Notes under the pieces: model-generated
Database searches by the model: none
Told to the model about the DNA's origin: nothing
Seen by the model: the letters and a program-made list of their open reading frames with translations, nothing else
Shown here: positions 11,014-20,884 of the stretch, piece by piece
Numbering within the stretch: position 1 is the first letter of the stretch
Layout: the number at the start of each line of letters is the position of its first letter
Translations under genes and position numbers: made by a program
Assembly (NCBI GenBank): GCA_038030265.1
Contig: JAWNBC010000095.1
Location: forward strand, 223,425-287,424
DNA: 64,000 nucleotides
Source: Corythucha ciliata
Taxonomy: Eukaryota; Arthropoda; Insecta; Hemiptera; Tingidae
Reading direction: 5' to 3'

Positions 11014-12191
11014 ATGAGTGAAGCGGCCACAGACGAATTCACCCCGCCTGATCTTCTCGTGGAAGCTCAGGGTGTTATTTCCAATTTACTCCCAGAAAAA
11101 TCCAACCATCTGTACAAGAAAACGTACGCAGAACTTAAAAAATGGTGCGATGAAACCGGAGTTACGAGCGCTACGGAACACGTCCTCGTCGCATATTTCG
11201 CAAGAAAATCTAAGATCCACAAAGCATCAACCTTGTGGACACGGTATTCAATGTTGAGGTCCACCCTTCATCTCTACGACGGAATAGACATCTCTAAATA
11301 TGCCAAACTGCTCGCCTTTTTAAAAAAACAATCGTCGGATTACAAACCAAAAAAATCAAAAACTTTGACGAGAGACCAAGTAGAAGAGTTCATCGACAAA
11401 TCGGAACCCGGCCAGTTCTTACTAATGAAGGTATAAAATTCAGTATACTTGATGATCAATAGGTTATAATTAATTTTACTTTTTACCTTCCACAATAATA
11501 GGTAGCCACAATAATAGGAGTTTGCGGGGCATGCCGTTCGGACGAACTTGTAAACTTGAGAACTAACGACATCGAAGACTTAGGATCTTCCCTCGTTGTT
11601 ACGATCAACAAAACAAAAACTAAAATAGACCGGATTTTTAAAATTGTCGACAAAAGCAATTATCTAGAATTATATCGGACATACGCAAAACTTCGCCCGG
11701 GACACACGCCTCACGACCGTTTTTTTGTTTTCTACAAAAACGGCAAGTGCAGCACACAGCCTGTCGGCAAAAATACGCTCGGAAAAATCCCTCAAACAAT
11801 TGCGAAATACCTCAATTTGAAAGACCCCGAAAGATATACCGGTCATTGTTTTCGGCGGACTTCGGCGACCTTGTTGGTCGAGTCGGGTGGCGATCTGTTA
11901 ACCCTGAAACGCCATGGAGGATGGAGGTCTTCCAGTGTCGCCGAAGGGTATGTCGATAATTCCATGGTACAGAAGGAGGAAACTGCAAGAAGAATTGTCG
12001 GGCTCGAAAGCATTCCGGGACCCAGCACGATGGAAATAGCTGAGGAACCCAAAGAAGAAGAGCACGTAGCTATAACTCACTCGGAAAGAAGGACGAGCTC
12101 AGTTGCCCCTGCAATAACGATTACTAATTGTAATAACTGTAAAATTAACATAAAAATTGTGCTTACCCCGTTTGTTTATTATGCCTACTAA
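11014..12191 (+). CDS. Crypton-type tyrosine recombinase (two coding exons)
   Basis: Coding exons 11014-11430 and 11502-12191 are joined across a 71-bp phase-0 intron (AAG|GTATAA...AATAG|GTA), giving about 368 residues. The N-terminal third is a SAM-like core-binding domain (YKKTYAELKKWCDE...STLWTRYSMLRSTL). The C-terminal half has the complete tyrosine-recombinase set: Arg in CGACRSDELVNL, Lys in INKTKTKID, HxxR in GHCFRRTSATLL, His in LKRHGGWRSSS and the nucleophile Tyr in AEGYVDNS. Such enzymes cut and rejoin DNA through a 3'-phosphotyrosine. Cryptons carry only this kind of gene, with no reverse transcriptase. There are no stops or frameshifts, so it is either a recent element or a domesticated gene. 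An AATAAA lies 18 bp after the stop. The errantivirus-like element begins about 140 bp downstream on the opposite strand. Confidence 0.85.
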
Positions 12192-12208
12192 CTTCAAAAA
12201 AACAGGAT

Positions 12209-12214
12209 AATAAA
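12209..12214 (+). terminator. Polyadenylation signal AATAAA after the Crypton gene
   Basis: A canonical AATAAA hexamer lies 18 bp past the recombinase stop codon. It is in the expected place for the 3' end of that transcript; use is not shown. Confidence 0.45.
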
Positions 12215-12330
12215 GTTTCTGTGAAAGAGGAAAATTGATAATACGGGTTTCTTTAACGCCAGCTTTCATGAACTCTCTTAGGGGGAGCCAGACAATGCTA
12301 ACTGTTGAGATTAATTTCTGGCCCACCTAA

Positions 12331-13673
12331 TTAACGTGGACTTTTGGTCGATTCCGTGCGGCTGATTAAAATTGGGTGGCCATGGTTTTCACTTTCATGT
12401 TTTAGTTCCAAGTCATTGTAGAAGAATTTGTCAGCGCCGGGTTTTAGTAGGAAAATTCCTTGTAGGGGTTTGGTTGACGTTTCTTTTGAATTTTCAATTT
12501 TTATGATGTTCGGTTCAGGGAAGGCGACGAGATACTGGCCCAATTCGGGTACCCAAGTGATTGAATTCGACTTAAACTGGAGAAGCGTGTGTGGGCAGGC
12601 TTCCAAATTTCGATGAAGCAAAATGTTAGCTTCGCAACTGATATTGTTGTGAGATATCAAGTTAGATGAGCATAAATAGCCTTGTGGAAGCTGGGCCCCA
12701 CATATGTTTGATAGGGGTATAATTTTTGAGGTTGATTTTAGAAGAAAGCGTGTGTTAGGAAACAGACTGATAAATTCGGAGTTAACTTTAGAGGGCACTG
12801 AGTATAAATAGTAAAGTTCATAACTGTCTTCTGCAATGAGTGGCAGATCTAAATAATAAACTATAGTGTCTTGGATTATTTTACAATTAGTATATAAGAG
12901 TTTTTCATATTCAAAGATGTTTTCGTACGTGACATCTAGTGGTAATCGATGTCCATAATGTTGGGATATTTTCTTTAATTCGACGAAAAGTTCTTTAGGT
13001 GATATAATGCTAGGGTGTAGAATATTAAGCTTACAAAAAGTTAAGGAGTTTTCAATATCCTGCACTACATTTAGAATAATATTGTACAAGGTTTGTAATT
13101 GGTACAAAGTATCTTGATAGTGCCGAACTTCCAGATTTTCATTAACCGTTTTACTTAACTGTAACATTTTGTTCCTAAGTTCATTACTATTTTCTTCAAT
13201 TAACCTAATCGTACTATTAAATTCTCGGATAATTTCCGAATTTATTGAGAATTGCATACTTAATTGTCGTTCCAGGTTATTTTGATTGGCCTGCAACTTA
13301 TTAAAAATACTATTTCTAATCTTTCTCCGTCATTTACAGCTACCTAACCCATTAACTAATCCTCGCTTCATACGATTCCTAGGTCTAATAGTAAAAATAA
13401 TTTCCAATTTCTCATTGATGCTCTGAGATGTGAAGGTGATTGTATTCATCTCATTTTCAACTTCCCTAACCTGGTTTCCTTGGGCACTTAACACATTTTT
13501 CCCAACGGTTTTAAATGAGTTGAATTTATTTTTGATCAAATTGAAATCTCTATCTAAATTATTGAGCTGAGATAGAAGGTCGTTTAAATGAAAGGTGTGA
13601 ATCGATGTCTGAATTTTAGCATTTCCTAATTTTATTGGTATTATCCCATTATTGACAGTAATGTTTCTTATTT
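12331..13673 (-). pseudogene. env: env of the minus-strand errantivirus-like element, broken
   Basis: The surface part starts in a frame overlapping the end of integrase (around 13670) and runs to a furin-type site, RNRMKR, followed by GLVNGLGS. This is the cleavage/fusion-peptide arrangement of insect retroviral and baculovirus F-type envelope proteins. A stop at about 13330, with a small loss of sequence, breaks the frame. A second frame (13296-12331) continues through the heptad-like helix region and Cys-containing ectodomain. It ends at 12331 before any transmembrane segment, so the membrane anchor is missing. Family membership rests on position, the cleavage motif and similarity of layout to the env at 48.9-50.1 kb. 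Confidence 0.75.
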
Positions 13674-14424
13674 CTATTCCTCGGGAGAGTCCACTGTTGA
13701 GGAGGTAGAAGATGACCCTGCAACACGTTTAATTGTGTTTTTATTACCTGCTCTCCTGGGCCTTTTAATGTTTGAGAGGTGTACATTGTTTCGAGTGTTA
13801 GGATGTCTTTGTAGTATTTTGGCAGTTTTCCTGTCTTTGTTTATCGAAATTATGGTTTCTTTCTGAAATTTGTTTTTTGTTTTACTCATTTTTTGCTTAT
13901 TTTTTACGTATACTTCGGGGGGAATTTCTGGCAATTCTTCCCTATCCTGATTGACACGACGTAGTACCTTTTCCTTGGCTTCTCTATTAATGTTTTGAAT
14001 TTTCCCGTACAAGATTTTAGTTTTTTCACGATGGTTACTGATATAATCGTTAACTAAGTTACGCTCAATGTCCATTTCGAAAATCGGGTTTGATTCAACG
14101 TGGCCATGAAGTATTTCAAAAGGGGTTAATTTGGTGACGGAGTGGATGCTATTATTATAGGCCATGACTGCATAGTTCACTTTGGCTTCTATGCCATCAG
14201 TTTTAAATTCTTCTCTGTTATTTAATATTCTTATATGCTCTATCAGAGTGGAATGGAATCTCTCCGCAATTCCGTTGGATTCCGGATGCTGGGAGCTGAC
14301 AAAATGGATTTCGATTTTATGAAGACTCAATAATTCTTTCACTAGCGAGTTATTGAACTCCAGCCCGTTGTCTGACACAATTGTTTTAGGTAATCCATAT
14401 TGGGAAAAATATTTGACTAAAGAA
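13674..14424 (-). pseudogene. pol: Integrase core and C-terminus (3' part)
   Basis: After the MITE at 14425-14679 the frame resumes with SLVKYFSQYGLPKTIVSDNG (second catalytic Asp) and SNGIAERFHSTL (catalytic Glu). A basic C-terminal tail (KRPRRAGNKN, then a Ser-rich end) follows and stops at 13674. Catalytic residues in this segment are intact, but the first Asp lies on the far side of the MITE (14.8 kb). Confidence 0.8.
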
Positions 14425-14679
14425 CGCGACACGAAATAAGGCGGGTGTGACTCATCGGCCCTCCCATGCCCTGTTGCCACTCCGTGCGTTGTGGGTGGTG
14501 ATTTGGGGTGGGGTTTTACGAACGCTCACCGGCTCACAGCTCTCCAAAGTGACAACGATGGGAGTGCAACGTTGCCAGCTATGGGTGTAGACTTGAGCTT
14601 TTCATCGCATCTTTGGGACTATAATGCGCAACGTTGGTTTTTTAGTCGATGAGTCACACCCGCCTTATTTCGTGTCGCG
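14425..14679. mobile_element. MITE (255 bp) with 33-bp perfect inverted ends, inside integrase
   Basis: CGCGACACGAAATAAGGCGG opens the element and its exact reverse complement closes it; the identity covers 33 bp at each end (to ...CTCATCG). It splits the integrase frame just before the second catalytic Asp. Host codons V-K-Y appear on both sides, suggesting an imperfect target duplication of about 8-9 bp, but the boundaries are not clean. No coding capacity. Confidence 0.85.
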
Positions 14680-15583
14680 TACTTTACTTGATTCACGACT
14701 TCAATTGCTTGTCCAGAATTCACTTTGTACACCTGTACGAATCTGGAGAAGGTATCGATTATAGTTAAAAATTTGGTTTTATCTAAAGTAATGCTGTCTA
14801 CGTGAACTATTTCAAAAGGTTTACTGGGGTTAGGTGTCAAATTCATTTCTAATTGAAGGGGTGCTCTCGTACTTAGTCTTTAGACAAATATCGCATTTGT
14901 TAATGAAATCCTGAATTGAACTCCTCATGTTTGGCCAATAATACATTCGCCTGATGTTATTGTACGTCTCTTCGATTCCTCTGTGGTTAGTTTTTCCCAC
15001 ATGGTAATTATCAATAATTTCTTCCTGGGCCCTATTGCACAATGTTTTATTAGCTAATAATATAAGTAGAATCACATGTAATTCTACTTATATTATTAGC
15101 TAATAAAACATTGTGCAATAGGGCCCTGATCTTTCTTTTCAAGTACGTCGACTAATTTTTCGGTGAACTTCGTTAAGGATATTTGAGATGTCGTAAAGTT
15201 TTTCATCGCGACGGCTGTAAACTTTTCATAAAAATCTGTTTCAATATATAGCCCATATTTTATGTTTGGGATTACGAATTCCCTAATAAAATTAATTATA
15301 TCATTTTCAAAATTACTTTCCGAAATTTCTACTATTATACGGGTCTTTACATTAAACAACTTTATAACTTTTACCTTCTTAGGATTGTATTTAACTAAAG
15401 ATAAAATAACTTGATTGGTTCCAAAGTTAACGGGACCATCTACAATTGGTATCGTCACCAAAGTATTTCCACCATAGTTAGAATGTTGAGTGTTACATTC
15501 TTCTGGCTCTTCTTCTATTAATTCTATACTATCTTGGTCGTCAGGGGCGTTCACAATCATTGACTCGGTGTCATTACTTACAT
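14680..15583 (-). pseudogene. pol: Integrase N-terminus and pol spacer
   Basis: The zinc-binding HHCC region is visible as NYHVGKTNHRG followed by YYWPNM and CDICLK, then KPFEIVHVDSITLD with the first catalytic Asp. The frame is interrupted by a stop or shift near 14840 and by the palindromic MITE at 15028-15125. Upstream (15129-15583) lies an acidic spacer (ESMIVNAPDDQDSIELIEEE and on) between RNase H and integrase. Confidence 0.75.
15028..15125. mobile_element. 98-bp palindromic MITE with 3-bp CTG target duplication
   Basis: The element is almost entirely one palindrome: GGCCCTATTGCACAATG and on, arms of about 45 bp, an eight-base centre, and the mirror arm ending in GGGCC. CTG lies directly on both sides (15025-15027 and 15126-15128). 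Removing the element and one CTG would put the two pol segments in phase, which supports these boundaries. Confidence 0.85.
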
Positions 15584-15586
15584 CTG

Positions 15587-15715
15587 GGGCCGTATTCCGA
15601 AGCCGTGTGAAAATGCCGCAAAAAGCGGTTGCTATGGCGGGATAATGTTATTTCTTATTCGGCGTCCTTGGATCCCGCTTGCGGCATTTTTTCCCGACCG
15701 TTCAGAATAAGGCCC
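15587..15715. mobile_element. 129-bp MITE with 3-bp CTG target duplication
   Basis: Ends GGGCCGTATTCCGAA and TTCAGAATAAGGCCC form imperfect inverted repeats of about 16 bp. CTG flanks it on both sides (15584-15586 and 15716-15718). It lies between RNase H and the pol spacer. The ends resemble those of the 98-bp MITE 460 bp away, and the target trinucleotide is the same. Confidence 0.75.
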
Positions 15716-15718
15716 CTG

Positions 15719-16292
15719 GGTTGTTAGTGAAAAATTCCCTCACGGCTTCAGAAATTATTCGATTCGTTTCATCTTCAAGACTTAAATTTTGAGTTTGTGT
15801 TTCGTGCACGTTTAGTTCAATTCTGGAAAGAGCGTCCGCATTTTTATTTTGACAGCCTTTCTTGTAAACTATATCGTAATCAAATTCTTCTAATTTGAGG
15901 CGCCATCGAACAAGTTTTGAGTTGGGTTCTTTCAATGAAAATAACCACTGTACGGGACGGTGATCTGAATGAATTTTGAATTTTTTCCCAAACAAGTAGG
16001 GTCGGAAGTATTTTGTGGCCCAGACTATGGCCAAGAGTTCCTTTTCAATGATGGATAAATTGGTTTCTGATTCATTTAGAGTGCGACTGGCGTACGCTAC
16101 AGGAAGATCGTTGTTGTTTTTTGTTTGACTCAAAACTGCACCTATGGCTACATTACTTGCGTCGGTGGTTAGATAAAAGGGTAAAGAGAAATCTGGGTAT
16201 TGTAATATGGGTTCATTAATTAATAGGGTTTTGCAAGTATTGAAGGCTTCTATATAATCTGGGTCCTGAATATTGATAGTGGTTCCTTTTTT
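15719..16292 (-). pseudogene. pol: RNase H domain of pol
   Basis: The frame reads LTTDASNVAIGAVLSQTK (first catalytic Asp), SIIEKELLAIVWATKYF (Glu), KIHSDHRPVQWLF (Asp) and ends in NKNADALSRIE. The order and spacing are typical of gypsy-group RNase H. The domain itself is open; it is separated from reverse transcriptase by a frameshift at about 16290. Confidence 0.8.
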
Positions 16293-17940
16293 TCAACGTT
16301 TGGTTAATGGTTTGGTTAGTAACGCGAAGTTTTTAATGAATTTTCCATAGTAACCTAATAACCCTAAAAATGCTTTTATTCGTTTGGTATTTTCTGGTAT
16401 AGGGTATTTCTTTATTGCCTCGATTTTGTCAGGGTTGGGTTTTACGCCTGCGGGTGTGACGATGTGACCCAAGTATGCTACTTCTTTCTTTAAAAACTCG
16501 GTTTTGTCCAATTGGACTTTAAAATTTGCTTTTCGAAGTCTCTCGAAAATGTCTGCTAGTCTCTGGATGTGCTCTTCTAAACTAGTACTGAATATTATTA
16601 TGTCATCAATCAACACAATCATCAATCAACACAAGTTTCGTTGGTAAGCCCTCTTAGAATGTGGTTCATCGCTCTCTGAAATGTTGGCGGGGAGTTTTTT
16701 AGACCAAAAGGCATACGGCAAAACTCGTAGTGCCCATTTTCGGTGCTAAAGGCTGTTTTTTGGATACTGTTTTCTTCCATTTCGATTTGGTGAAATCGTG
16801 AGGCCAAATCGAGGGTAGAATAATACTGAGATTTTACTAATTTATCAAGTAATTTCGTAATATTCGGTAAGGGAAACTTATCAACAGTGGTTTTCTGATT
16901 CAGTAACCGGTAATCTATTACAATGCGCCATTTCATTTTCCCGGAGGCGTCCGCTTTCTTGGGGACTCCACGGTGAGCGTGAGTTTCTTATTATTCCTTG
17001 TTTTAATATCTCATTTATTTGGTTTTTTACTTCTTCTCGATGGACTTCCGGGTATCTATAATTTTTGGTGTACACCGAAATTTCATCCGTTGTGCGGATT
17101 ACATGCTTTACTTGGTTTGTGAAGGTCAATGTGTTCCCTTCTAAATGAAAAATATCAGAATATTTTTTTACCAATCCGTGGATAGCGTTTTTTTCCTCGC
17201 TGTTCATTATGATCTGTACGAATGCGAGACACATCAAACTTGACCTTATTCAAATTAAACATATTAAAATTAGAGGTGTTCCTCAAATTTTCAGGAGCAG
17301 TCTCATAATTTTCTAATGGTTCAACTAAAAATGGTTCACTCAAGCACAAATCAATAGTTTCCTCAAGAGGATTAAGTACACTGCAAATTGCTTCGTTATT
17401 TTCAACTTTCACTACACACTCAGGGATTTCCATTCCCTGAACAATTTGACAGGGCAAGATCGCCATGCCGTTCTTAATATTTTTGATCGGGACTTTGATA
17501 ATTTTGTCCGTTTTGGCTTCAACCATTTGTGATTGAACAGGAGGGTTAACCGATATGCCCTCGGTTTCACCGTTGTTCAAATAAAATATCTTAAATTCCT
17601 TCTTAGGAGTGACTAACTTATAGTTGACAAAATCTAGTTTAGCGCTTAAAGATTTTAGATTATCAATACCTAACAATAAATCAAATTCGTCGTGAAACTT
17701 AAATAACAAAAATTCTAGCTTAATGTTTCCTTCACCATTAGGGCTTGGTGAATTCAAGAGAGTACTGAACCTTTCTTTTGAAATACCATGAATGGTTTTG
17801 ACCTCGAATGGGTTTGAAATTAAAGGGGTTTTATAAAAAGCGTAAACCAGGTCGGGATTAACAAAGGATCGTGTGCTACCCGTGTCAATCAGAATTTTGA
17901 ACTTATTATTAAGATCAATTTATATACGGGAGCTCGTTAA
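16293..17940 (-). pseudogene. pol: Protease and reverse transcriptase of pol
   Basis: The protease is recognised by ILIDTGSTRSFVNPD and FDLLLGIDNL. Reverse transcriptase shows [44 protein letters not shown] and the active-site block [10 protein letters not shown]. There are several breaks: a stop just before the protease (about 17926), a small deletion with frame change near 16970, and a tandem duplication of about 15 bp (TCATCAATCAACACAA) at about 16605-16635, right at the active-site Asp pair. The polymerase cannot be made as one chain. Confidence 0.85.
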
Positions 17941-17961
17941 GTTTTTTATCAAGCAAATTCA

Positions 17962-18976
17962 TCACGTAGTGTTCGTTTCCTGCGAAGGGCCCTCGCCTAA
18001 AAAATAGTCCTGGTTGTTTGACAAATTTTCAGCAGGTTCCGTTACTAAATAGTTCGCGCCTCCCTCGGCCATGCCAGTAGTCATTTGGTGGAACTGGTTA
18101 CCCACTCGCGAGTTTTGAACGGAAATGCTCACGGGTTCTGGACCCTGAATTTGGGGTACTCTCGGGACGTATTGATTGTATTGATTATTTTGTCGGTGAC
18201 CTTGGTCACGATAATTGTTAAAGTTTCTGTTTTGGTTAAAAGGAGGTCGATTGTTGAATTGTTGTGGGCGCATAAAATTTGACTGAAAGTTTTGTGGACG
18301 CATAAAATTGGAATGAAAATTATTCGATCCGAATTGTTGTAATTGTTTGTGAAAATTGGGTTTTTCAAATTTCTTCTGTGCGTTGACCACAGGAGAGGAA
18401 GTTTTGAAAATTGTAATGTGGTACTGGAAGTCATTTGTTAACATATTTAACGCTTCATCCAAATCTGCAGGGTTTTTCGTCCTCATCAGTGAACCTAACG
18501 GCTCTCGAAGCCCGCTTAACAATACTCTTAAAGCATATTTTCGAACACATTGACACCAGGATAAAGCGTTATCCGGCTCGCGATTCTTGATATACGAAAT
18601 TTGTAGGCTTAATAGGTCACTCAATTTGTCAAAAAATTGAAAAGGAGTTTCATTCTGGGATTGTTTTAGTTGAGACATTTCAAAATTAAGGGTGAAGCAA
18701 TCCCTTTTGTCGGAATATGCGTTTAGAAGTATTTGCTTCAGATCGTCCCAGGTTTCATAATGAGAGTTATAAACAATGGTGGCTGCCTGGCCTTTTATTT
18801 TTGACAAAATCGAGTTCAGTAGTACATAACTCATTTCTCCTATCGGGATTTACGGCTGTATGAAATCTCGCTATTAGCTGAGCACTAATTTCTAAAAATC
18901 GGTTAAGGATTTCTGGTTCCCCTGAAAATTCCGGGATTGTCTTCAGATAATCATTAAAAGCGATAGCGTTGGCCAT
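17962..18976 (-). pseudogene. gag: gag of the minus-strand errantivirus-like element
   Basis: It starts MANAIAFNDYLKTIPEFSG at 18976, shifts frame at about 18832, then continues for 290 codons. The capsid-like part includes WDDLKQILLNAYSDKRD and FQFFDKLSDLLS. The tail is Asn/Gln/Phe-rich with repeated NFxSNFMRPQ. There are no CCHC knuckles, as expected for errantivirus gag. Only one frameshift separates it from an open frame, so gag is less decayed than pol. Confidence 0.8.
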
Positions 18977-19334
18977 TGTAACTGTTACTTTTTATAAAAA
19001 TTAAATTGACCGAAATATTTAAAATGTGTGGTTAACTTGATTTATTTACTGATCTAACTAAATTTGAACTTAGAGTAATCTTATGCTAAGTATTTATCAG
19101 TCTGATTTTTGAAATTTAATTTGAAATTTCTACTCACAAGACCGATTTAGACATCTGGTTTTTCTTGATATTCCCTCAAGAGTTTGCCAGTGGGATCACC
19201 TTCCGTGTAGAGTCTTTGTCGCGTATTGGTTTAAAGTTCTCGTCCGGGTTCACGTCGCGGAACTCCGAAAGGACTTAAAAGTTGGTAAATCTTTGAAAAG
19301 AACCGAAACAATATGCTCTTATTTCGTCCAACAC

Positions 19335-19353
19335 GTCCTACCCAACTGCGCCA
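19335..19353 (-). other. Primer-binding site, tRNA-Ser-like
   Basis: The minus strand reads TGGCGCAGTTGGGTAGGAC, four bases inside the LTR end. TGGCGCAG...GGTAGGA is the tRNA-Ser-complementary primer site used by the 17.6/297 group of insect LTR elements. It fixes the 5' side and orientation of the element. Confidence 0.8.
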
Positions 19354-19357
19354 GATA

Positions 19358-19688
19358 AGTTTAAAGGTCCGATGAAAGACTTTTAAAAAAAATCAAATTT
19401 ATTTTTACAAGAACTTTTACGCGAGTTAACTACTACAACTTGAATTGAAGAATGAACCAAGAGAAAGGAGGGGACAATTGTTTTAATAGATCGGAATGTT
19501 GAGGTTTGCAGTTTCCACGTTCTGTAATAAAATATTGAGAGGAAAAAGGAAAAGAATTATGATGGGCGAAGGGGTTGGCGTCAGCGTGTCCCACGGTGTA
19601 GCGGAGTGGTTTTGATGAACGTAATTTACATACAATACTGAATAGGTACTGTTACTTCTGGTGTGGTCCTCGATATTAAGGGTTAACT
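19358..19688 (-). repeat. 5' LTR of the minus-strand errantivirus-like element
   Basis: The 3' edge is well supported by the adjacent primer site and by similarity of its end (TCGGACC then TTTAAACT) to the LTR end at 57.57 kb. AAATAAATTTG upstream of that end serves as the polyadenylation signal. The 5' edge at AGTTAACCC (19688) is chosen because errantivirus LTRs begin AGTTA; no second LTR exists to confirm it. Confidence 0.6.
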
Positions 19689-19758
19689 GGATATCTACCC
19701 TTTCCTAGCCATTAGAATGGCCATGTTAATTTATTTCAGGAGTATTATGCAAACTTAC

Positions 19759-20254
19759 CGATTTCCAGTTCAGAGAAAGTCAGGAAATTGTAGTTGTACT
19801 CATCAGGAAGCATCTTTCTTAATTTCGCGAACCCCTCACGATGAACTATTTTGTGCTGCGCCAGATCCGTCGATGTTTCAAATTGCAAAAAGCATTGGTT
19901 ACAGCTACAGTACAAGCAAACGTAGTAAATACAGTGAATCCCCTCCCCATTCTTTTGAATTCATCAATTGACAACACGATACCTTTGTTTTTCTTCACCA
20001 TTCGCTTCGTGGTGGTTTTTTTCAGTGTGCCGCTTCAAGGAATATTTGCTAGAAAAGTATTTACCACAAGTTGAACAATTCCAATCTTTTTTAACCACAA
20101 ATTCTTCCTTCCCAAGACCGTGAATTTTCTCTGCGTGCCTCTTTAAATTGAATTTAGAAGCAACATTTTCGCCACAGCGGTCGAACGAAATCATTTTTTT
20201 CAGTAAGAGACAACTGTCCTTTTGACTAATTATGAGAGACTGGAGACTATTCAC
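19759..20254 (-). CDS. C2H2 zinc-finger protein, two exons (partial)
   Basis: Exon A (to 19983) holds one degenerate finger (DRCGENVASKFNLKRHAEKIH, first Cys lost) and one intact finger (CSTCGKYFSSKYSLKRHTEKNH). It ends at CAAAG|GTATCG. A 79-bp intron (19904-19982) ending CTGTAG is followed by exon B, which resumes in phase with another intact finger, CNQCFLQFETSTDLAQHKIVH, and ends at a strong donor CG|GTAAGT (19759/19758). Fingers of this type bind DNA in transcription factors. The start of exon A and further exons are not found, and the gene lies next to the LTR end. Host gene or remnant is undecided; the splice model is inferred from phase. Confidence 0.6.
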
Positions 20255-20879
20255 GACTAAACACTGATCTTCTTCTAGGTATAACTACTTAGACCGAAGG
20301 AAGACTATCAAAATTAACAGAGTGGGAGGAGTGCGAGCATAATTCAGCTTTTCAAACGTGAAACGTGAAAAAGTGATGACCAAGCTCCAAGCATTTCGTG
20401 ATTCGTTGACCCGGGAAAGGGGGCTTTATACAGTTGGCGGTAGGAAATTGGCGGTTCTTTGGAAGAATGATATTTTTATCGTCTCAAATTATAACAATTT
20501 ATAGTTATCCTTCATGTGTAATACATCACTGTTTTTTTAACTTTATGGTTACTGTGTAAGACGTGCCATAAAGCCCTGAACACACGAGGACATTTATGTC
20601 ATGCCATCAAATTTTCAATATGTTCGTGTGATGGTACTGTGAAAAAGTATAAAAACCATTATTATGCTTTCATGAAAAAGCCAGGAAACCGCTGGAAAAT
20701 TGTCAATATTTTTCCCCTTTACCATCTCCATGGTAGAAACTAAGCTGAGAAATAACGCAACGACAAGAAGCAAGAAACCAGCTATTTAGCCGTGAAACAG
20801 TCGATTATGTCCGAAAATATGAATTTTCCTTTAAATGCTTGAAAAAAAAAAAAAACGACCAGTTATGGGCAAATATAAA
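20255..20879. other. Non-coding stretch
   Basis: No gene seen. AAGCCCTGAACACACGAGGA at about 20572 matches a fragment at about 58757 and is probably one end of a dispersed element. Confidence 0.4.
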
Positions 20880-20884
20880 CTATA

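Larger units (their letters stand above)
12331..19688 (-). mobile_element. Decayed errantivirus-like LTR element (gag-pol-env), 3' LTR missing
   Basis: Read on the minus strand the order is 5' LTR (19688-19358), four-base spacer, tRNA-Ser-like primer site, gag, protease, reverse transcriptase, RNase H, integrase, env. This is the layout of insect endogenous retroviruses of the gypsy/17.6/TED group. The LTR ends CGGACC-TTTAAACT, close to the LTR end CGGACCATTTAACT of the related element at 57.57 kb. Every gene has frameshifts or stops and three MITEs interrupt pol. The env frame ends without a membrane anchor and no purine tract or 3' LTR is found before the Crypton gene, so the 3' end is lost. 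It cannot encode a working particle. Confidence 0.85.
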
